A stretch of 64,000 nt of DNA. It comes from Streptomyces barringtoniae (GTDB lineage Bacteria > Actinomycetota > Actinomycetes > Streptomycetales > Streptomycetaceae). Below, one piece after another: positions 43,723-52,136 of the stretch. The notes under the pieces were generated by a model. It saw only the letters and a list, made by a program, of their open reading frames with translations. It was not told where the DNA came from and did no database searches. The stretch is taken from NCBI RefSeq assembly GCF_020819595.1, contig NZ_JAJHNP010000008.1, positions 1-64,000 of the forward strand, read 5' to 3'. A program made the translations under genes and the position numbers. The stretch's first letter is position 1, and each line of letters starts with the position of its first letter.

Positions 43723-44406
43723 TCAGGCGCCGGCGTTCTCCCTTACCGTGATCTTTCCCTTGCGGATGGTGGCCAGCCGCGGGGCCTTCTTCGCGATCGC
43801 GGAGTCGTGGGTGACCATGACGAAGGTCAACCCGTGCTCCTCCCACAGGCGTTCGAGCACGTCCATGATCTCGTCGCGCATGCCCTCGTCGAGGTTGCCG
43901 GTCGGTTCGTCGGCGAGCAGCACCTTGGGCTTCTTCACCACGGCCCGGGCGATGGCGACGCGCTGCTGCTGTCCTCCGGACATCTCGCCGGGGAGGTGGG
44001 AGAGGCGCTCGCCGAGGCCGACGGACTTCAGTGCGTCGGCGGCGAGTTCGCGGCGTTCCTTGACCTTGATGCCGAGCGGGACGAGGGCCGTCTCGACGTT
44101 CTCCTGGGCGGTGAGCGTGGGGATGAGGTTGAAGGACTGGAAGACGAAGCCGATGTTCTCGCTGCGGACCCTTGTCAGCCGCGCTTCACTGAGCTTGGCC
44201 AGGTCGGTGCCGTCCAGGACGACTTCGCCGGAGGTGGGGCGGTCGAGGGCGCCGAGCATCTGCAGGAGGGTGGATTTTCCGCCACCGGTGGGGCCTTGGA
44301 TGACGAGCCGGTCGCCGTCGGCGATGGTGAGGTCGACTCCGTCGAGGGCGTGGACGGTGTCCTTGCCCCTTGCATAGCGCTTGGTCACGTTGGTCAGTTC
44401 GTACAC
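43723..44406 (-). CDS. MacB/LolD-type ABC transporter ATPase
   Basis: 227 residues. Walker A is LVIQGPTGGGKSTLLQMLGAL, the signature is PGEMSGGQQQRVAIARAVV, Walker B is KVLLADEPTGNLDEGM, and the H-loop is FVMVTHDSAI. FQSFNLIPTLTAQENVETAL is typical of the FtsE/LolD/MacB group. It pairs with the FtsX-type permease at 44462. The GTG at 44406 follows CCAGGAGCCACC; longer frames add non-family residues. The pair probably works on cell-envelope processes rather than simple solute transport. Confidence 0.93.
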   Translation of the reverse strand: MYELTNVTKRYARGKDTVHALDGVDLTIADGDRLVIQGPTGGGKSTLLQMLGALDRPTSGEVVLDGTDLAKLSEARLTRVRSENIGFVFQSFNLIPTLTAQENVETALVPLGIKVKERRELAADALKSVGLGERLSHLPGEMSGGQQQRVAIARAVVKKPKVLLADEPTGNLDEGMRDEIMDVLERLWEEHGLTFVMVTHDSAIAKKAPRLATIRKGKITVRENAGA

Positions 44407-44461
44407 GGTGGCTCCTGGGGAGGGTGGTGGGCCTTCGGGGGCGCTGCGCAGCCGGCCTCGG

Positions 44462-45916
44462 CTACTCGACTCGGCGCAGCGCGTCCGCCGGGCGGAGCCT
44501 GGACGCGCGCCAGCCGCCGAAGGCACCGGCGATGAGACCACCGGCCACCGCCAGGGCCACCGCCAGCGCGATCGTCGTGACGCTGACCGGGGCCGTCAGG
44601 GCGACCTCCAGGGACTTCGCCGCCTGGCGGCCGGGGCCCCCGAAACCGCCGCCACCGGGACCGCCGCCGAAGCCGCCCCCACCGCCGCCACCACCCAACT
44701 GGGCCTGCAACGTCGGGCTGACGGCCGTGACCGCGTACGCGCCCGCGAGGCCCAGGGCGATGCCGAGGGCGCCGCCGACCAGGCCGTTGACGACGGCCTC
44801 GCCGACCACCTGCCGGGTCACCCGGCCCGACTTCCAGCCGAGCGCCTTCAGCGTGCCGAACTCGCGGACGCGGCGGGAGACCGCGGAGGACGTCAGCAGG
44901 CCCGCGACCAGGAACGCGGCCACCAGCACCGCGATGGACAGCCACTTGCCGACCTTGGTGGCGAGGGAGGAGGCGGTGGAGAGAGAGCCCGAGACCGTCT
45001 TGGCGAGGTCGGAGGAGGTGGTGACCGTCGTACCGGAGACGTTCTTCTGGATGGCGCTCTTGACCGAGTCGATCTTCTGGGAGTCGGTCGCCTTGACGTA
45101 GATCGTGGTGACCTTGTCCTTCTCGCCGGCGAGGGTCTGCGCCTGCTTCAGCGGGATGTACAGGTTGGCCGCCGAGTCGCCGCTGTTCGCGGTGGCGATG
45201 CCGATGACCGTGAACTCGGTGCCGCTGATGGTGACGGTGGAGCCGACCTTGTACTTCTTCGTCTTCGCGTACGCCGAGTCCGCCACGGCCACCTTGGCGT
45301 CGGTCTCGGTGGACTTGAAGGTACGGCCGCCGGTGATCTTCGAGGAGGTCAGCGGGCCGAGCCCGATGTGGGTGACGTCGGTGCCGTAGACCGTGTACTG
45401 GTTGATATTGAAGTCGGCGCCGCCGCCCTTGACCTCGCCCTGCGGCTGCCCGCCCTCGCCGCCGCGCTGGAAGCCACCACCGCCGCCGCTCTGCTGGAAC
45501 TGGCCGCGGGTGAAGGAGCCGTCGACCCGGAAGACGTTGAGGCTCAGCCCGCCGACGGCCTGCGAGACGCCCTTCTGGCCCGCCACCTTGTCGACGGTGG
45601 TGGAGGCCAGGGTGGTGAAGCCCTGCACCCGGACCCGGTCACTGCTCTGGGAGGACTTGTCGTCGTTGTTCCGGGCGTCGAAGCGGAAGCGGGGCTGCCC
45701 GGAGCCGTCCGCGGTCGGGGTGGCCGCCTTGGTGACGGTCATGTCCGTACCCAGGCCGTACAGCGACTGCAGGACCTTGTCCTGGGCCTTCCCCATGCCG
45801 CTGGACACGGAGTTGACCACGATGACCAGCGCGATGCCCAGCGCGAGGCCGGAGGCGACGACGAGGGCCGCCTTTCTGCGGCGGCGCAGTTCGCGCCTCA
45901 GGTAGGTGAAGAACAT
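44462..45916 (-). CDS. MacB/FtsX-type ABC permease
   Basis: 484 residues with the MacB topology: helix 1 (AALVVASGLALGIALVIVVNSVSSGM), a ~250-residue external domain, and three C-terminal helices (LSIAVLVAAFLVAGLLTSS, GALGIALGLAGAYAVTAV, TTIALAVALAVAGGLIAGAFGG). The motif SRRVREFGTLKALGWKSGRVTRQVVGEA is diagnostic. Odd features are a Gly/Gln-rich insert in the external domain (QQSGGGGGFQRGGEGG) and a glycine run in the loop before the last helix (GGGGGGGGFGGGPGGGGFGGPG). The permease is first in the unit with its ATPase downstream. The ATG at 45916 (MFFTYLRRELRRRRK) is the natural start. Confidence 0.92.
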   Translation of the reverse strand: MFFTYLRRELRRRRKAALVVASGLALGIALVIVVNSVSSGMGKAQDKVLQSLYGLGTDMTVTKAATPTADGSGQPRFRFDARNNDDKSSQSSDRVRVQGFTTLASTTVDKVAGQKGVSQAVGGLSLNVFRVDGSFTRGQFQQSGGGGGFQRGGEGGQPQGEVKGGGADFNINQYTVYGTDVTHIGLGPLTSSKITGGRTFKSTETDAKVAVADSAYAKTKKYKVGSTVTISGTEFTVIGIATANSGDSAANLYIPLKQAQTLAGEKDKVTTIYVKATDSQKIDSVKSAIQKNVSGTTVTTSSDLAKTVSGSLSTASSLATKVGKWLSIAVLVAAFLVAGLLTSSAVSRRVREFGTLKALGWKSGRVTRQVVGEAVVNGLVGGALGIALGLAGAYAVTAVSPTLQAQLGGGGGGGGFGGGPGGGGFGGPGRQAAKSLEVALTAPVSVTTIALAVALAVAGGLIAGAFGGWRASRLRPADALRRVE

Positions 45917-46014
45917 GGCCCGCAAGCTAGGGGCGGACCGTGACCGCACCCTAAGGCCGGCATAAGAGATGCATGAGAAGGCTGCGTCCCGGCATATAGC
46001 GGGTCCTAAAAACG

Positions 46015-46043
46015 CCGGTGCCGCCCTCGAAGGGCGGCACCGG
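46015..46043 (-). terminator. Intrinsic terminator of the L,D-transpeptidase gene
   Basis: CCGGTGCCGCCCT (46015-46027) and its exact complement (46031-46043) enclose a 3-nt loop. On the minus strand the stem is followed by CGTTTTTAGG, a T-run. Confidence 0.9.
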
Positions 46044-46093
46044 GAGCTGTGCGACGGGTCGTCGGGCCGACGAACCGTCGCAGGGCAGAACCG

Positions 46094-47341
46094 TCAGACG
46101 GCGGAACCGGCCTTCCACTGGGCCCAGTCCATGTTCCAGCCGTTGAGGCCGTTGTCCGGGGAGACCGTCCTGTCGCCGGTGTTCTGGACGACGACCACGT
46201 CACCGATCAGGGAGTGGCCGTAGAACCAGGCGGCCGGGGTGTTCGCGTCACCGGCGCCCTTGACGTCCTGCAGACCGACGCAGCCGTGGCTGGTGTTGAC
46301 GTTGCCGAAGACGGACGGCGCGCCCCAGTAGTTGCCGTGGATGAAGGTGCCGGAGGTGGTCAGGCGCATGGCGTGCGGCACGTCCTTGATGTCGTACTCG
46401 CCCTTGCCGTCGGAGTCCTTGAAGCCGACCGTCGCGCCGTTCATGCGGGTCTGCTTGAACTTCTCCGAGATCACCATCTGACCCTGGTAGGTGGTGTGGC
46501 CGGGGGCCCCGGCGGAGATCGGGATGGTCTTGACGACCTTGCCGTCCTGCGTGACCCTCATCTGCTTGGTCTTCGCGTCGACGTAGGAGACCTGGTTGCG
46601 GCCGATGTGGAAGGTGACCGTCTTCTGCTGGACGCCGGTGATGCCGGGCGCGCCCTGGACGCCGTCGAGGGCGAGCTTCAGGGTGACGGTGGAGCCCTCC
46701 TTCCAGTACTGCTCCGGGCGGCAGTCCATGCGGTTGGCGTTGAACCAGTGGCAGGCGACCTCCTGGCCGCTGCTGGAGGTGACCGTGACGCCCTTCTGCA
46801 CGGCAGCCTTGTTGGTGATCGCCTTGTCGAAGTTGATCGAGACCGGCATGCCGACGCCGACCGTGGCGCCGTCGTCCGGGGTGAAGGTGCCGATGAAGCT
46901 GTTGGCCGGGGAGACGGTGGTGAAGGACGCGTTCTCGTTGGCTATGCGGCCCTGGGCGTCCTTGGCCTGCGCGGCGACCTTGTAGGTGGTGGAGCGCTGC
47001 AGCTGGACGGTGGGCTTCCAGCTCGTCCTGTCGGCGGAGAGCTGACCGGCGACGGTCTTGCCGTCCTCGGTGGTCATGGTGACGCCGGTGAGGGTGCCCT
47101 TGCTGACGGTGACGGTGGCGGAGTTGTTGATCGAGGCGTTGTTCGAGCCGTCCTTCGGCGTGATCGTGATCTGCGCCTGAGAGGACTTCTTCGCCGCCGC
47201 CGCGTCGGCCTGGGCCTGGGAGGACTCGCCCTTGTCGGACGACTTGGCCTTGCCGCCGCCGGAACAGCCGGTGAGGGCCAGGACACCGCCGAGCAGTGCG
47301 GACGCGGCCATCAGGCCCTTGCGCCGCTTACTGTCCGTCAT
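46094..47341 (-). CDS. Lipoprotein L,D-transpeptidase (YkuD) with Ig-like domains
   Basis: 415 residues. The signal peptide ends in a lipobox (GGVLALTGCSGGG), so the protein is lipid-anchored outside. A Ser/Ala/Gln linker is followed by two Ig-like domains (~60-270) and the YkuD catalytic domain. The active-site motif is HGNYWGAPSVFGNVNTSHGCVGL with the nucleophilic Cys in SHGCVG. It forms 3-3 crosslinks in peptidoglycan, the actinomycete Ldt2 architecture. I prefer the ATG at 47341 (MTDSKRRKG) because GGAGAAG precedes it; the ATG 15 nt upstream is possible. Confidence 0.93.
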   Translation of the reverse strand: MTDSKRRKGLMAASALLGGVLALTGCSGGGKAKSSDKGESSQAQADAAAAKKSSQAQITITPKDGSNNASINNSATVTVSKGTLTGVTMTTEDGKTVAGQLSADRTSWKPTVQLQRSTTYKVAAQAKDAQGRIANENASFTTVSPANSFIGTFTPDDGATVGVGMPVSINFDKAITNKAAVQKGVTVTSSSGQEVACHWFNANRMDCRPEQYWKEGSTVTLKLALDGVQGAPGITGVQQKTVTFHIGRNQVSYVDAKTKQMRVTQDGKVVKTIPISAGAPGHTTYQGQMVISEKFKQTRMNGATVGFKDSDGKGEYDIKDVPHAMRLTTSGTFIHGNYWGAPSVFGNVNTSHGCVGLQDVKGAGDANTPAAWFYGHSLIGDVVVVQNTGDRTVSPDNGLNGWNMDWAQWKAGSAV

Positions 47342-47516
47342 CACACGCTTCTCCATCGTTGCCGAGTCGCCAGAAATCCCGAGAGTCCCCCGCAGGAACC
47401 TTCAACGCTACGGCCGTGCCGTCCCGTTCCACATCCAGTGGATCTGTGGGGCACACCACGTCCGCGGTGCGCGGATGGTGCGGGAGTCGGTCCGTGCGTC
47501 CCCTGGGACGACGAAA

Positions 47517-47542
47517 CCCCGGACGGCGGTTGCCGTCCGGGG
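47517..47542 (-). terminator. Terminator of the acidic 114-aa gene
   Basis: CCCCGGACGGC (47517-47527) pairs perfectly with GCCGTCCGGGG (47532-47542) around GGTT, followed on the minus strand by TTT. Confidence 0.85.
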
Positions 47543-47562
47543 TCAGGAGTGCCCCGTAACGC

Positions 47563-47907
47563 TCAGCCGATGCCGTCCTCTTCTTCGTCGCCGGCCCCAT
47601 CTTCCTCGTCCAGGTCCCAGTCGGGCGAGTCCGGGTCGTAGTCGATCCGCTCACTCGACCAGGACGCCTGCTGGAGCTCCACCCCGGGCACCTCGCTGAC
47701 CAGGTCGAAGGGGTCCACGAGATACGCCAGGGCCTCCGCGGTGTCTTCCGTCACAGCGCCCTCGGCCTGGGTCCGCTCCGCCGCCGGCAGCTCCGGGTCG
47801 GCGGCGAGCCGGCGCAGCGCGGCCTTGGTGACCTCGCCCTCGTCGTGCACCTCGAGGACCAGCTCCACCCGAAGCCGTACAAAACGTGATGTGTCTTCAG
47901 CGTTCAT
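47563..47907 (-). CDS. Acidic conserved hypothetical protein, 114 aa
   Basis: A soluble protein that starts MNAEDTSRFVRLRVELVLEVHDEGEVTKAALRRLAADPELP and ends in a very acidic tail (DYDPDSPDWDLDEEDGAGDEEEDGIG). The N-terminal beta-alpha pattern could be a small binding domain. No known function. AGCGTA on the plus strand at 47914-47919 is a -10 (TACGCT) exactly 6 nt before the ATG, predicting a leaderless transcript. A terminator follows at 47517-47542. Confidence 0.8.
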   Translation of the reverse strand: MNAEDTSRFVRLRVELVLEVHDEGEVTKAALRRLAADPELPAAERTQAEGAVTEDTAEALAYLVDPFDLVSEVPGVELQQASWSSERIDYDPDSPDWDLDEEDGAGDEEEDGIG

Positions 47908-47913
47908 GGCGCG

Positions 47914-47919
47914 AGCGTA
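47914..47919 (-). promoter_or_regulatory. -10 hexamer TACGCT of the leaderless 114-aa gene
   Basis: It ends 6 nt before the ATG at 47907, with no ribosome site between. Confidence 0.5.
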
Positions 47920-48016
47920 CGACCGAAACCTCCTGTGACTTTCCTGTGACCCGCCACTTTCACTAACATCGCTGCCCACGGCCAATTCGCCAGCGTCACA
48001 AGGGGATCGATATTCC

Positions 48017-48352
48017 GTGTCATCCGCTCGCCGTCCGCTGCTGACCGCCACCGCCGCGGGCACTCTGCTGTGCGCGCTGTGGTTCGTCCCGTCCGCGCAC
48101 GCGTCGCAGGGCTCCTCGGCGGACTCGACGGCGAGAGCGGGCACGGAAACCTCCGCCGCGCACCTGACCCAGCAGGCCAGGGCGGTGTCGCAGGCGACCG
48201 CCGAGACCGCGCGGGAGGCGGCGGACGACACCGAACTCGCCGACACCGGAAGCATCGACACCACGCCGTACGTCGTCGGCGGCACCCTCTTCCTCGGCGT
48301 GGGCGCCGGCTTCGTGGTCTATTCGGTGCGCCGCGAACGCATGGGCTTTTAA
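48017..48352 (+). CDS. Secreted sortase substrate with LADTG sorting signal
   Basis: 111 residues: a signal peptide (SSARRPLLTATAAGTLLCALWFVPSAHA), a short mature region rich in Ala/Thr/Glu (~30-72), then a full cell-wall sorting signal: LADTG, a hydrophobic helix (TPYVVGGTLFLGVGAGFVVYSV) and the basic tail RRERMGF. LAXTG is the class E sortase motif used for Streptomyces surface proteins such as long chaplins. The product should be cut between Thr and Gly and linked to peptidoglycan, exposing only ~45 residues. Start is GTG behind AAGGGGATCG. Confidence 0.85.
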   Translation: MSSARRPLLTATAAGTLLCALWFVPSAHASQGSSADSTARAGTETSAAHLTQQARAVSQATAETAREAADDTELADTGSIDTTPYVVGGTLFLGVGAGFVVYSVRRERMGF

Positions 48353-48358
48353 TTGCCC

Positions 48359-48388
48359 TTGACGGTCCTTTGACGGTTCCCACATAGT
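48359..48388 (+). promoter_or_regulatory. Promoter of the lipoprotein gene at 48395
   Basis: TTGACG (48359-48364), 18 bp, CATAGT (48383-48388); the ATG is 6 nt later and lacks a Shine-Dalgarno, so the transcript is leaderless. The spacer contains a second TTTGACGGT, a near-direct repeat of the -35 region. Confidence 0.6.
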
Positions 48389-48394
48389 TCGGCC

Positions 48395-49174
48395 ATGAAG
48401 AGATCATCGGGCGTACGGCCGTGCGCCGCAGCAGTCGTCGGTGCGCTGTCGTTCGCCCTTGTCACGGGCTGTTCCGGCGGGGATTCGTCCGGCGGGGACG
48501 CGAAGCACTCCGCTACGGCCGCAAAAGCGCTGAGCGCCACGGAGTTGAAGAAGCTGATCATCACCGAGGGCGAGGTGCCCGGGTTCACGGTGGGAGCCGT
48601 GCCCGCCGCCCGCGCCAAGGCGATCACCACCGACAGCGCGCCGTGCCGGCCCCTGGTCCGCGTGCTGAGCGGGCTCCCGCCGGTCGAGGCGCCGGCCAGG
48701 ACCGACCGCCTGGCCACGGAGAAGCAGAAGAAGGACCCCAGCGCCAAGCCGACCTCCCTGGACGACCTCGACGAGGGGAAGTTCGAGGAGGCGATGCACA
48801 GGTCCCTGGACCGGGACCTCACCACGGTGACCCTGGCCTCGTACGACGGGGACGGCGCCGAGAAGGCCCTCGCGTCGGTCTCCGCCGCGGTGAAGGACTG
48901 CGCGAGCGGCTTCCCCGCCCAGCAGGCGGGCACGAAGGTGCGGTTCACCAAGGTCGCCGAGGAGAGGGCGACGGGCACCGGGGACGGGGCGGTGGCGTTC
49001 ACCGCGACCATGGACTCGGACGACGGGGACGCGGCCCCCGTCCACGCCGAGGTGCTCCGGCTGGGGAACAACCTGTCGGTGTACTTCACCTCGAACCTCG
49101 GCGCGATGATGGCCAAGAAGGCGTACGCGGTGTCGCCCGCCGTCGTCAAGGCCCAGCAGGCCAAGCTGAAGTGA
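48395..49174 (+). CDS. Lipoprotein of unknown function, 259 aa
   Basis: The signal peptide ends in the lipobox FALVTGCSGG, followed by a flexible Ser/Gly/Asp linker. The mature domain (LSATELKKLIITEGEVPGFTVGAVPAARAKAITTDSAPCRPLVRVLSGLPP to SVYFTSNLGAMMAKKAYAVSPAVVKAQQAKLK) resembles actinobacterial lipoproteins with a PknH-sensor-like alpha/beta fold. Two cysteines (APCRPL and KDCASGF) may pair. No enzymatic motif is visible. The transcript is predicted to be leaderless. Confidence 0.82.
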   Translation: MKRSSGVRPCAAAVVGALSFALVTGCSGGDSSGGDAKHSATAAKALSATELKKLIITEGEVPGFTVGAVPAARAKAITTDSAPCRPLVRVLSGLPPVEAPARTDRLATEKQKKDPSAKPTSLDDLDEGKFEEAMHRSLDRDLTTVTLASYDGDGAEKALASVSAAVKDCASGFPAQQAGTKVRFTKVAEERATGTGDGAVAFTATMDSDDGDAAPVHAEVLRLGNNLSVYFTSNLGAMMAKKAYAVSPAVVKAQQAKLK

Positions 49175-49180
49175 CACGAC

Positions 49181-49212
49181 AACAGGGGCCCTGCACCGGC
49201 AGGGCCCCTGTT
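49181..49212. terminator. Bidirectional terminator, lipoprotein versus hutH
   Basis: AACAGGGGCCCTGC (49181-49194) and its exact complement (49199-49212) enclose ACCG. Both flanking genes converge here. Confidence 0.92.
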
Positions 49213-49240
49213 CTCGTGCTGAGACGTTACTGCGGAGGCG

Positions 49241-50785
49241 TCACCGCAGCGGGCCGGTGACCGACTCCGCCGCCGCGACGAGGTGGCCGCCGCGCACGAA
49301 CGCGTCGGCGGCGGCCAGGTCGGGCGCCAGGAACCGGTCCGGGCCCGGCCCTTGCACACCGGCGGCGCGCACGGCCTCGATCACGGCCTGGGAGGCGGGC
49401 GCCGGGGTGAGGCCCTCGCGCAGCTCGATGGCGCGGGTGGCCGCGTACAGCTCGACGGCGATGATCCGGGTGAGGTTGCCGACGGCGGTGCGCAGCTTGC
49501 GCGCGGCCGACCAGCCCATGGACACGTGGTCCTCCTGCATGGCGGAGGACGGGATGGAGTCCGCGGAGGCCGGTACGGCGAGCCGCTTCATCTCGCTGAC
49601 CAGCGCGGCCTGCGTGTACTGGGCGATCATCAGCCCGGAGTCGACACCGGCGTCGTCGGCGAGGAACGGCGGCAGGCCGTGGCTGCGGTTCTTGTCCAGC
49701 AGCCGGTCGGTGCGGCGCTCGGCGATGGAGCCGAGGTCGGCCGCCGCGATGGCGAGGAAGTCCAGGACGTAGGCCACGGGCGCGCCGTGGAAGTTGCCGT
49801 TGGACTCCACGCGGCCGTCGGGCAGCACGACCGGGTTGTCGACGGCGGAGGCCAGCTCCCGCTCGGCGACCAGCCGCGCGTGCGCCATGGTGTCGCGCCC
49901 GGCACCGGCGACCTGCGGGGCACAGCGCACGGAGTAGGCGTCCTGGACGCGCGGGGCGTCGTCCTGGTGGTGCCCGGTGAGCTGCGAACCCTGCAGCACC
50001 GCCAGCATGTTGGCGGCGGAGGCGCCCTGCCCCGGGTGCGGGCGGATCGCGTGCAGCTCGGGCGCCAGCACCTTGTCGGTGCCGAGCAGCGCCTCCAGGC
50101 TGAGGGCGGCGGTGACGTCGGCGGACTTGTAGAGGGTGTCGAGGTCGGCGAGGGCCATGACCAGCATGCCGAGCATGCCGTCGGTGCCGTTGAGGAGGGC
50201 CAGGCCCTCCTTCTCGCGCAGCTCGACCGGCTTGATCCCGTGCTCGGCGAGCAGCTCACCGGCGGGCCGTACGACCCCGTCGGGCCCTTCGGCGTCTCCC
50301 TCGCCCATGAGGGTCAGGGCGCAGTGGGACAGCGGGGCCAGGTCGCCGGAGCAGCCGAGGGAGCCGTACTCGTGCACGACCGGGGTGATCCCGGCGTTGA
50401 GCACGTCCGCCATGGTCTGCGCGACCTCGGGCCGTACGCCGGTGTGTCCGGAGCAGACGGTCTTCAGCCGCAGGAACATCAGGGCCCGTACGACCTCGCG
50501 CTCCACCCGCGGGCCCATGCCGGCGGCGTGCGAGCGCACGATGTTGCGCTGCAGCTGGGCGCGCAGTTCCTGGCTGATGTGCCGGGTCGCCAGGGCGCCG
50601 AAGCCGGTCGACACGCCGTAGACCGGGTCCGGCTTGGCCGCCAGCGCGTCCACGATCTCGCGGGCCGCCGCGAGGGCGGCCACCGCCTCGGCCGACAGCT
50701 CGACGCGGGCACCGCCTCGCGCCACGGCGAGCACGTCGGACGCCGTGACACCCGACGTCCCCACCACCACAGTGTGCATATCCAT
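49241..50785 (-). CDS. hutH: Histidine ammonia-lyase
   Basis: 514 residues, the usual Streptomyces length. The enzyme turns histidine into trans-urocanate and ammonia, the first step of the Hut pathway. The MIO-forming triad is C145-S146-G147 in YGSLGCSGDLAPLSH, a Cys variant of the common ASG that I recall from Streptomyces enzymes. YGVSTGFGALATRHI and QDDAPRVQDAYSVRCAPQVAGA are also diagnostic. The ATG at 50785 begins MDMHTVVVGTSG. It has no ribosome site but a promoter 7 nt upstream, so the message is probably leaderless. No other hut gene is adjacent. Confidence 0.96.
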   Translation of the reverse strand: MDMHTVVVGTSGVTASDVLAVARGGARVELSAEAVAALAAAREIVDALAAKPDPVYGVSTGFGALATRHISQELRAQLQRNIVRSHAAGMGPRVEREVVRALMFLRLKTVCSGHTGVRPEVAQTMADVLNAGITPVVHEYGSLGCSGDLAPLSHCALTLMGEGDAEGPDGVVRPAGELLAEHGIKPVELREKEGLALLNGTDGMLGMLVMALADLDTLYKSADVTAALSLEALLGTDKVLAPELHAIRPHPGQGASAANMLAVLQGSQLTGHHQDDAPRVQDAYSVRCAPQVAGAGRDTMAHARLVAERELASAVDNPVVLPDGRVESNGNFHGAPVAYVLDFLAIAAADLGSIAERRTDRLLDKNRSHGLPPFLADDAGVDSGLMIAQYTQAALVSEMKRLAVPASADSIPSSAMQEDHVSMGWSAARKLRTAVGNLTRIIAVELYAATRAIELREGLTPAPASQAVIEAVRAAGVQGPGPDRFLAPDLAAADAFVRGGHLVAAAESVTGPLR

Positions 50786-50792
50786 ATTCAGG

Positions 50793-50821
50793 AGCGTACG
50801 CATTGAATGCAGAGATGTCAC
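50793..50821 (-). promoter_or_regulatory. hutH promoter with palindrome in the spacer
   Basis: On the minus strand GTGACA (50816-50821), 17 bp, TACGCT (50793-50798), then 7 nt to the ATG. The spacer contains the perfect palindrome GCATTGAATGC (50800-50810), a plausible operator. Confidence 0.65.
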
Positions 50822-50887
50822 TAGTGGAGTACGGCAGCGACCCTTACCCATCCGTGTGGGCTTCGCCTCAACCGCGGGCACCTCGGC

Positions 50888-52033
50888 CTATGGCCGGCGC
50901 CCACGGAACCGGCGCCGCTCGGAAGGCGCCATGTGCGGCGGCTCGTCGGCCAGCCGTACGACCGGATCCTCCGGCCCCTCCCGCCCGGCCACCACCGGCC
51001 GGTCGGCACCCAGGGCCTTGGCCCGGTACTGGGCGGCGTCGGCGAGCCGGAACAGCCGCCGCGCGTCCCGCACCTCCCCGATCGGATCCTGGGTCGAGGC
51101 GACCCCGCACGCCACTCCCTCGCCGAGCTCCAACTCCCCCGCCCTGCGGCACAGTTCATCGGCGGCCTTGACCACGTCGTCGGCGGCCGGCCCGACGGCC
51201 AGCAGACAGAACTCGTCCCCGCCGAGCCGCGCGACCAGCGCGCCCGGCACCATGGCGCCGCACAGCGACAGCACCGAGCCGAAGCGTTCCAGCAGCCGGT
51301 CGCCGACGGCGTGCCCGAGCGTGTCGTTCACGCGCTTCAGCCCGTTCAGGTCGCAGACCACGAGGCTGACGACCACGCCCTCCGCGCGGTGCCGCTCGAC
51401 CGCCTCCTCCAGACGCACGTCCACGGCCCGGCGGTTGGCGAGCCCCGTGAGCGGGTCGGTGTACGCGAGCCGGCGGGCCTCCTCCAGCCGCTCGGTCTGC
51501 GCGAGCCCCGCGGCGACGACGGCGGCCAGCACGGTCGCGAAGTCGGCGTCGGCCCGGTCGAACACGGGGGCCCGGACCGCCCGGGCGACGTACAACTCGC
51601 CCCAGGCCCTGCCGTGCAGCACGACCGGCGCGACCACACAACAGCCCCGGCCGCGGCGGCGCAGGGCGGCGACCCGGTGATGGAAGTAGCCGGGTGTGCC
51701 GGCGGCGGTCCCCTCGGCGGTCTCCACCCACGCGTTCGCTCCGCCCCCTCCGGCCCACCGCTCGTGCAGGAACTCGGTGATCTCCGGGAACTGGTGCACC
51801 GGGTAGGCCTCGGACTCGGGGAACTCCTCCTCGTCCGGGCGCCGGTCCCCCACGTTCACCAGGACGCGCAGCCGGCCGAGCTCCCGCTCCCACACCGACA
51901 GCGCGGCGAAGCTGCCGTCCAGTGCTCGGCAGGCGCCGAGCGCGGCGGCCTGCCAGGCCCCTGCCGGGGTGTGCGCCGCCGCCATGCCCTGCGCCAGCGC
52001 CACGACTGCGGCCAGCCGCTTGTCCTCACCCAT
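50888..52033 (-). CDS. GAF-GGDEF diguanylate cyclase
   Basis: 381 residues. An N-terminal GAF-like sensor (~1-185) precedes a GGDEF domain (LAYTDPLTGLANRRAVDVRLEEAV, VVCDLNGLKRVNDTLGHAVGDRLL, ALVARLGGDEFCLLAVG). The intact GGDEF signature and DLNG metal motif predict active synthesis of c-di-GMP, which controls Streptomyces development through BldD. No RxxD inhibitory site is seen just upstream. There is no membrane span, so it is cytosolic. From memory it corresponds to S. coelicolor CdgE (SCO4931); I do not assign the symbol as certain. Confidence 0.92.
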   Translation of the reverse strand: MGEDKRLAAVVALAQGMAAAHTPAGAWQAAALGACRALDGSFAALSVWERELGRLRVLVNVGDRRPDEEEFPESEAYPVHQFPEITEFLHERWAGGGGANAWVETAEGTAAGTPGYFHHRVAALRRRGRGCCVVAPVVLHGRAWGELYVARAVRAPVFDRADADFATVLAAVVAAGLAQTERLEEARRLAYTDPLTGLANRRAVDVRLEEAVERHRAEGVVVSLVVCDLNGLKRVNDTLGHAVGDRLLERFGSVLSLCGAMVPGALVARLGGDEFCLLAVGPAADDVVKAADELCRRAGELELGEGVACGVASTQDPIGEVRDARRLFRLADAAQYRAKALGADRPVVAGREGPEDPVVRLADEPPHMAPSERRRFRGRRP

Positions 52034-52095
52034 TACTCCAGGTTAGGGAGAGTTTGAGGGATTCGGGACATTGGCGGGGCGATCAGGTGGATGCC

Positions 52096-52129
52096 TGTGC
52101 GGCAGCGCCTCTCGGGGCGCTGCCGCACA
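52096..52129. terminator. Terminator of the enoyl-CoA hydratase gene
   Basis: TGTGCGGCAGCGCC (52096-52109) and its exact complement (52116-52129) enclose a 6-nt loop, 8 bp past the hydratase stop and upstream of the GGDEF gene. Confidence 0.9.
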
Positions 52130-52136
52130 CGGCGTG

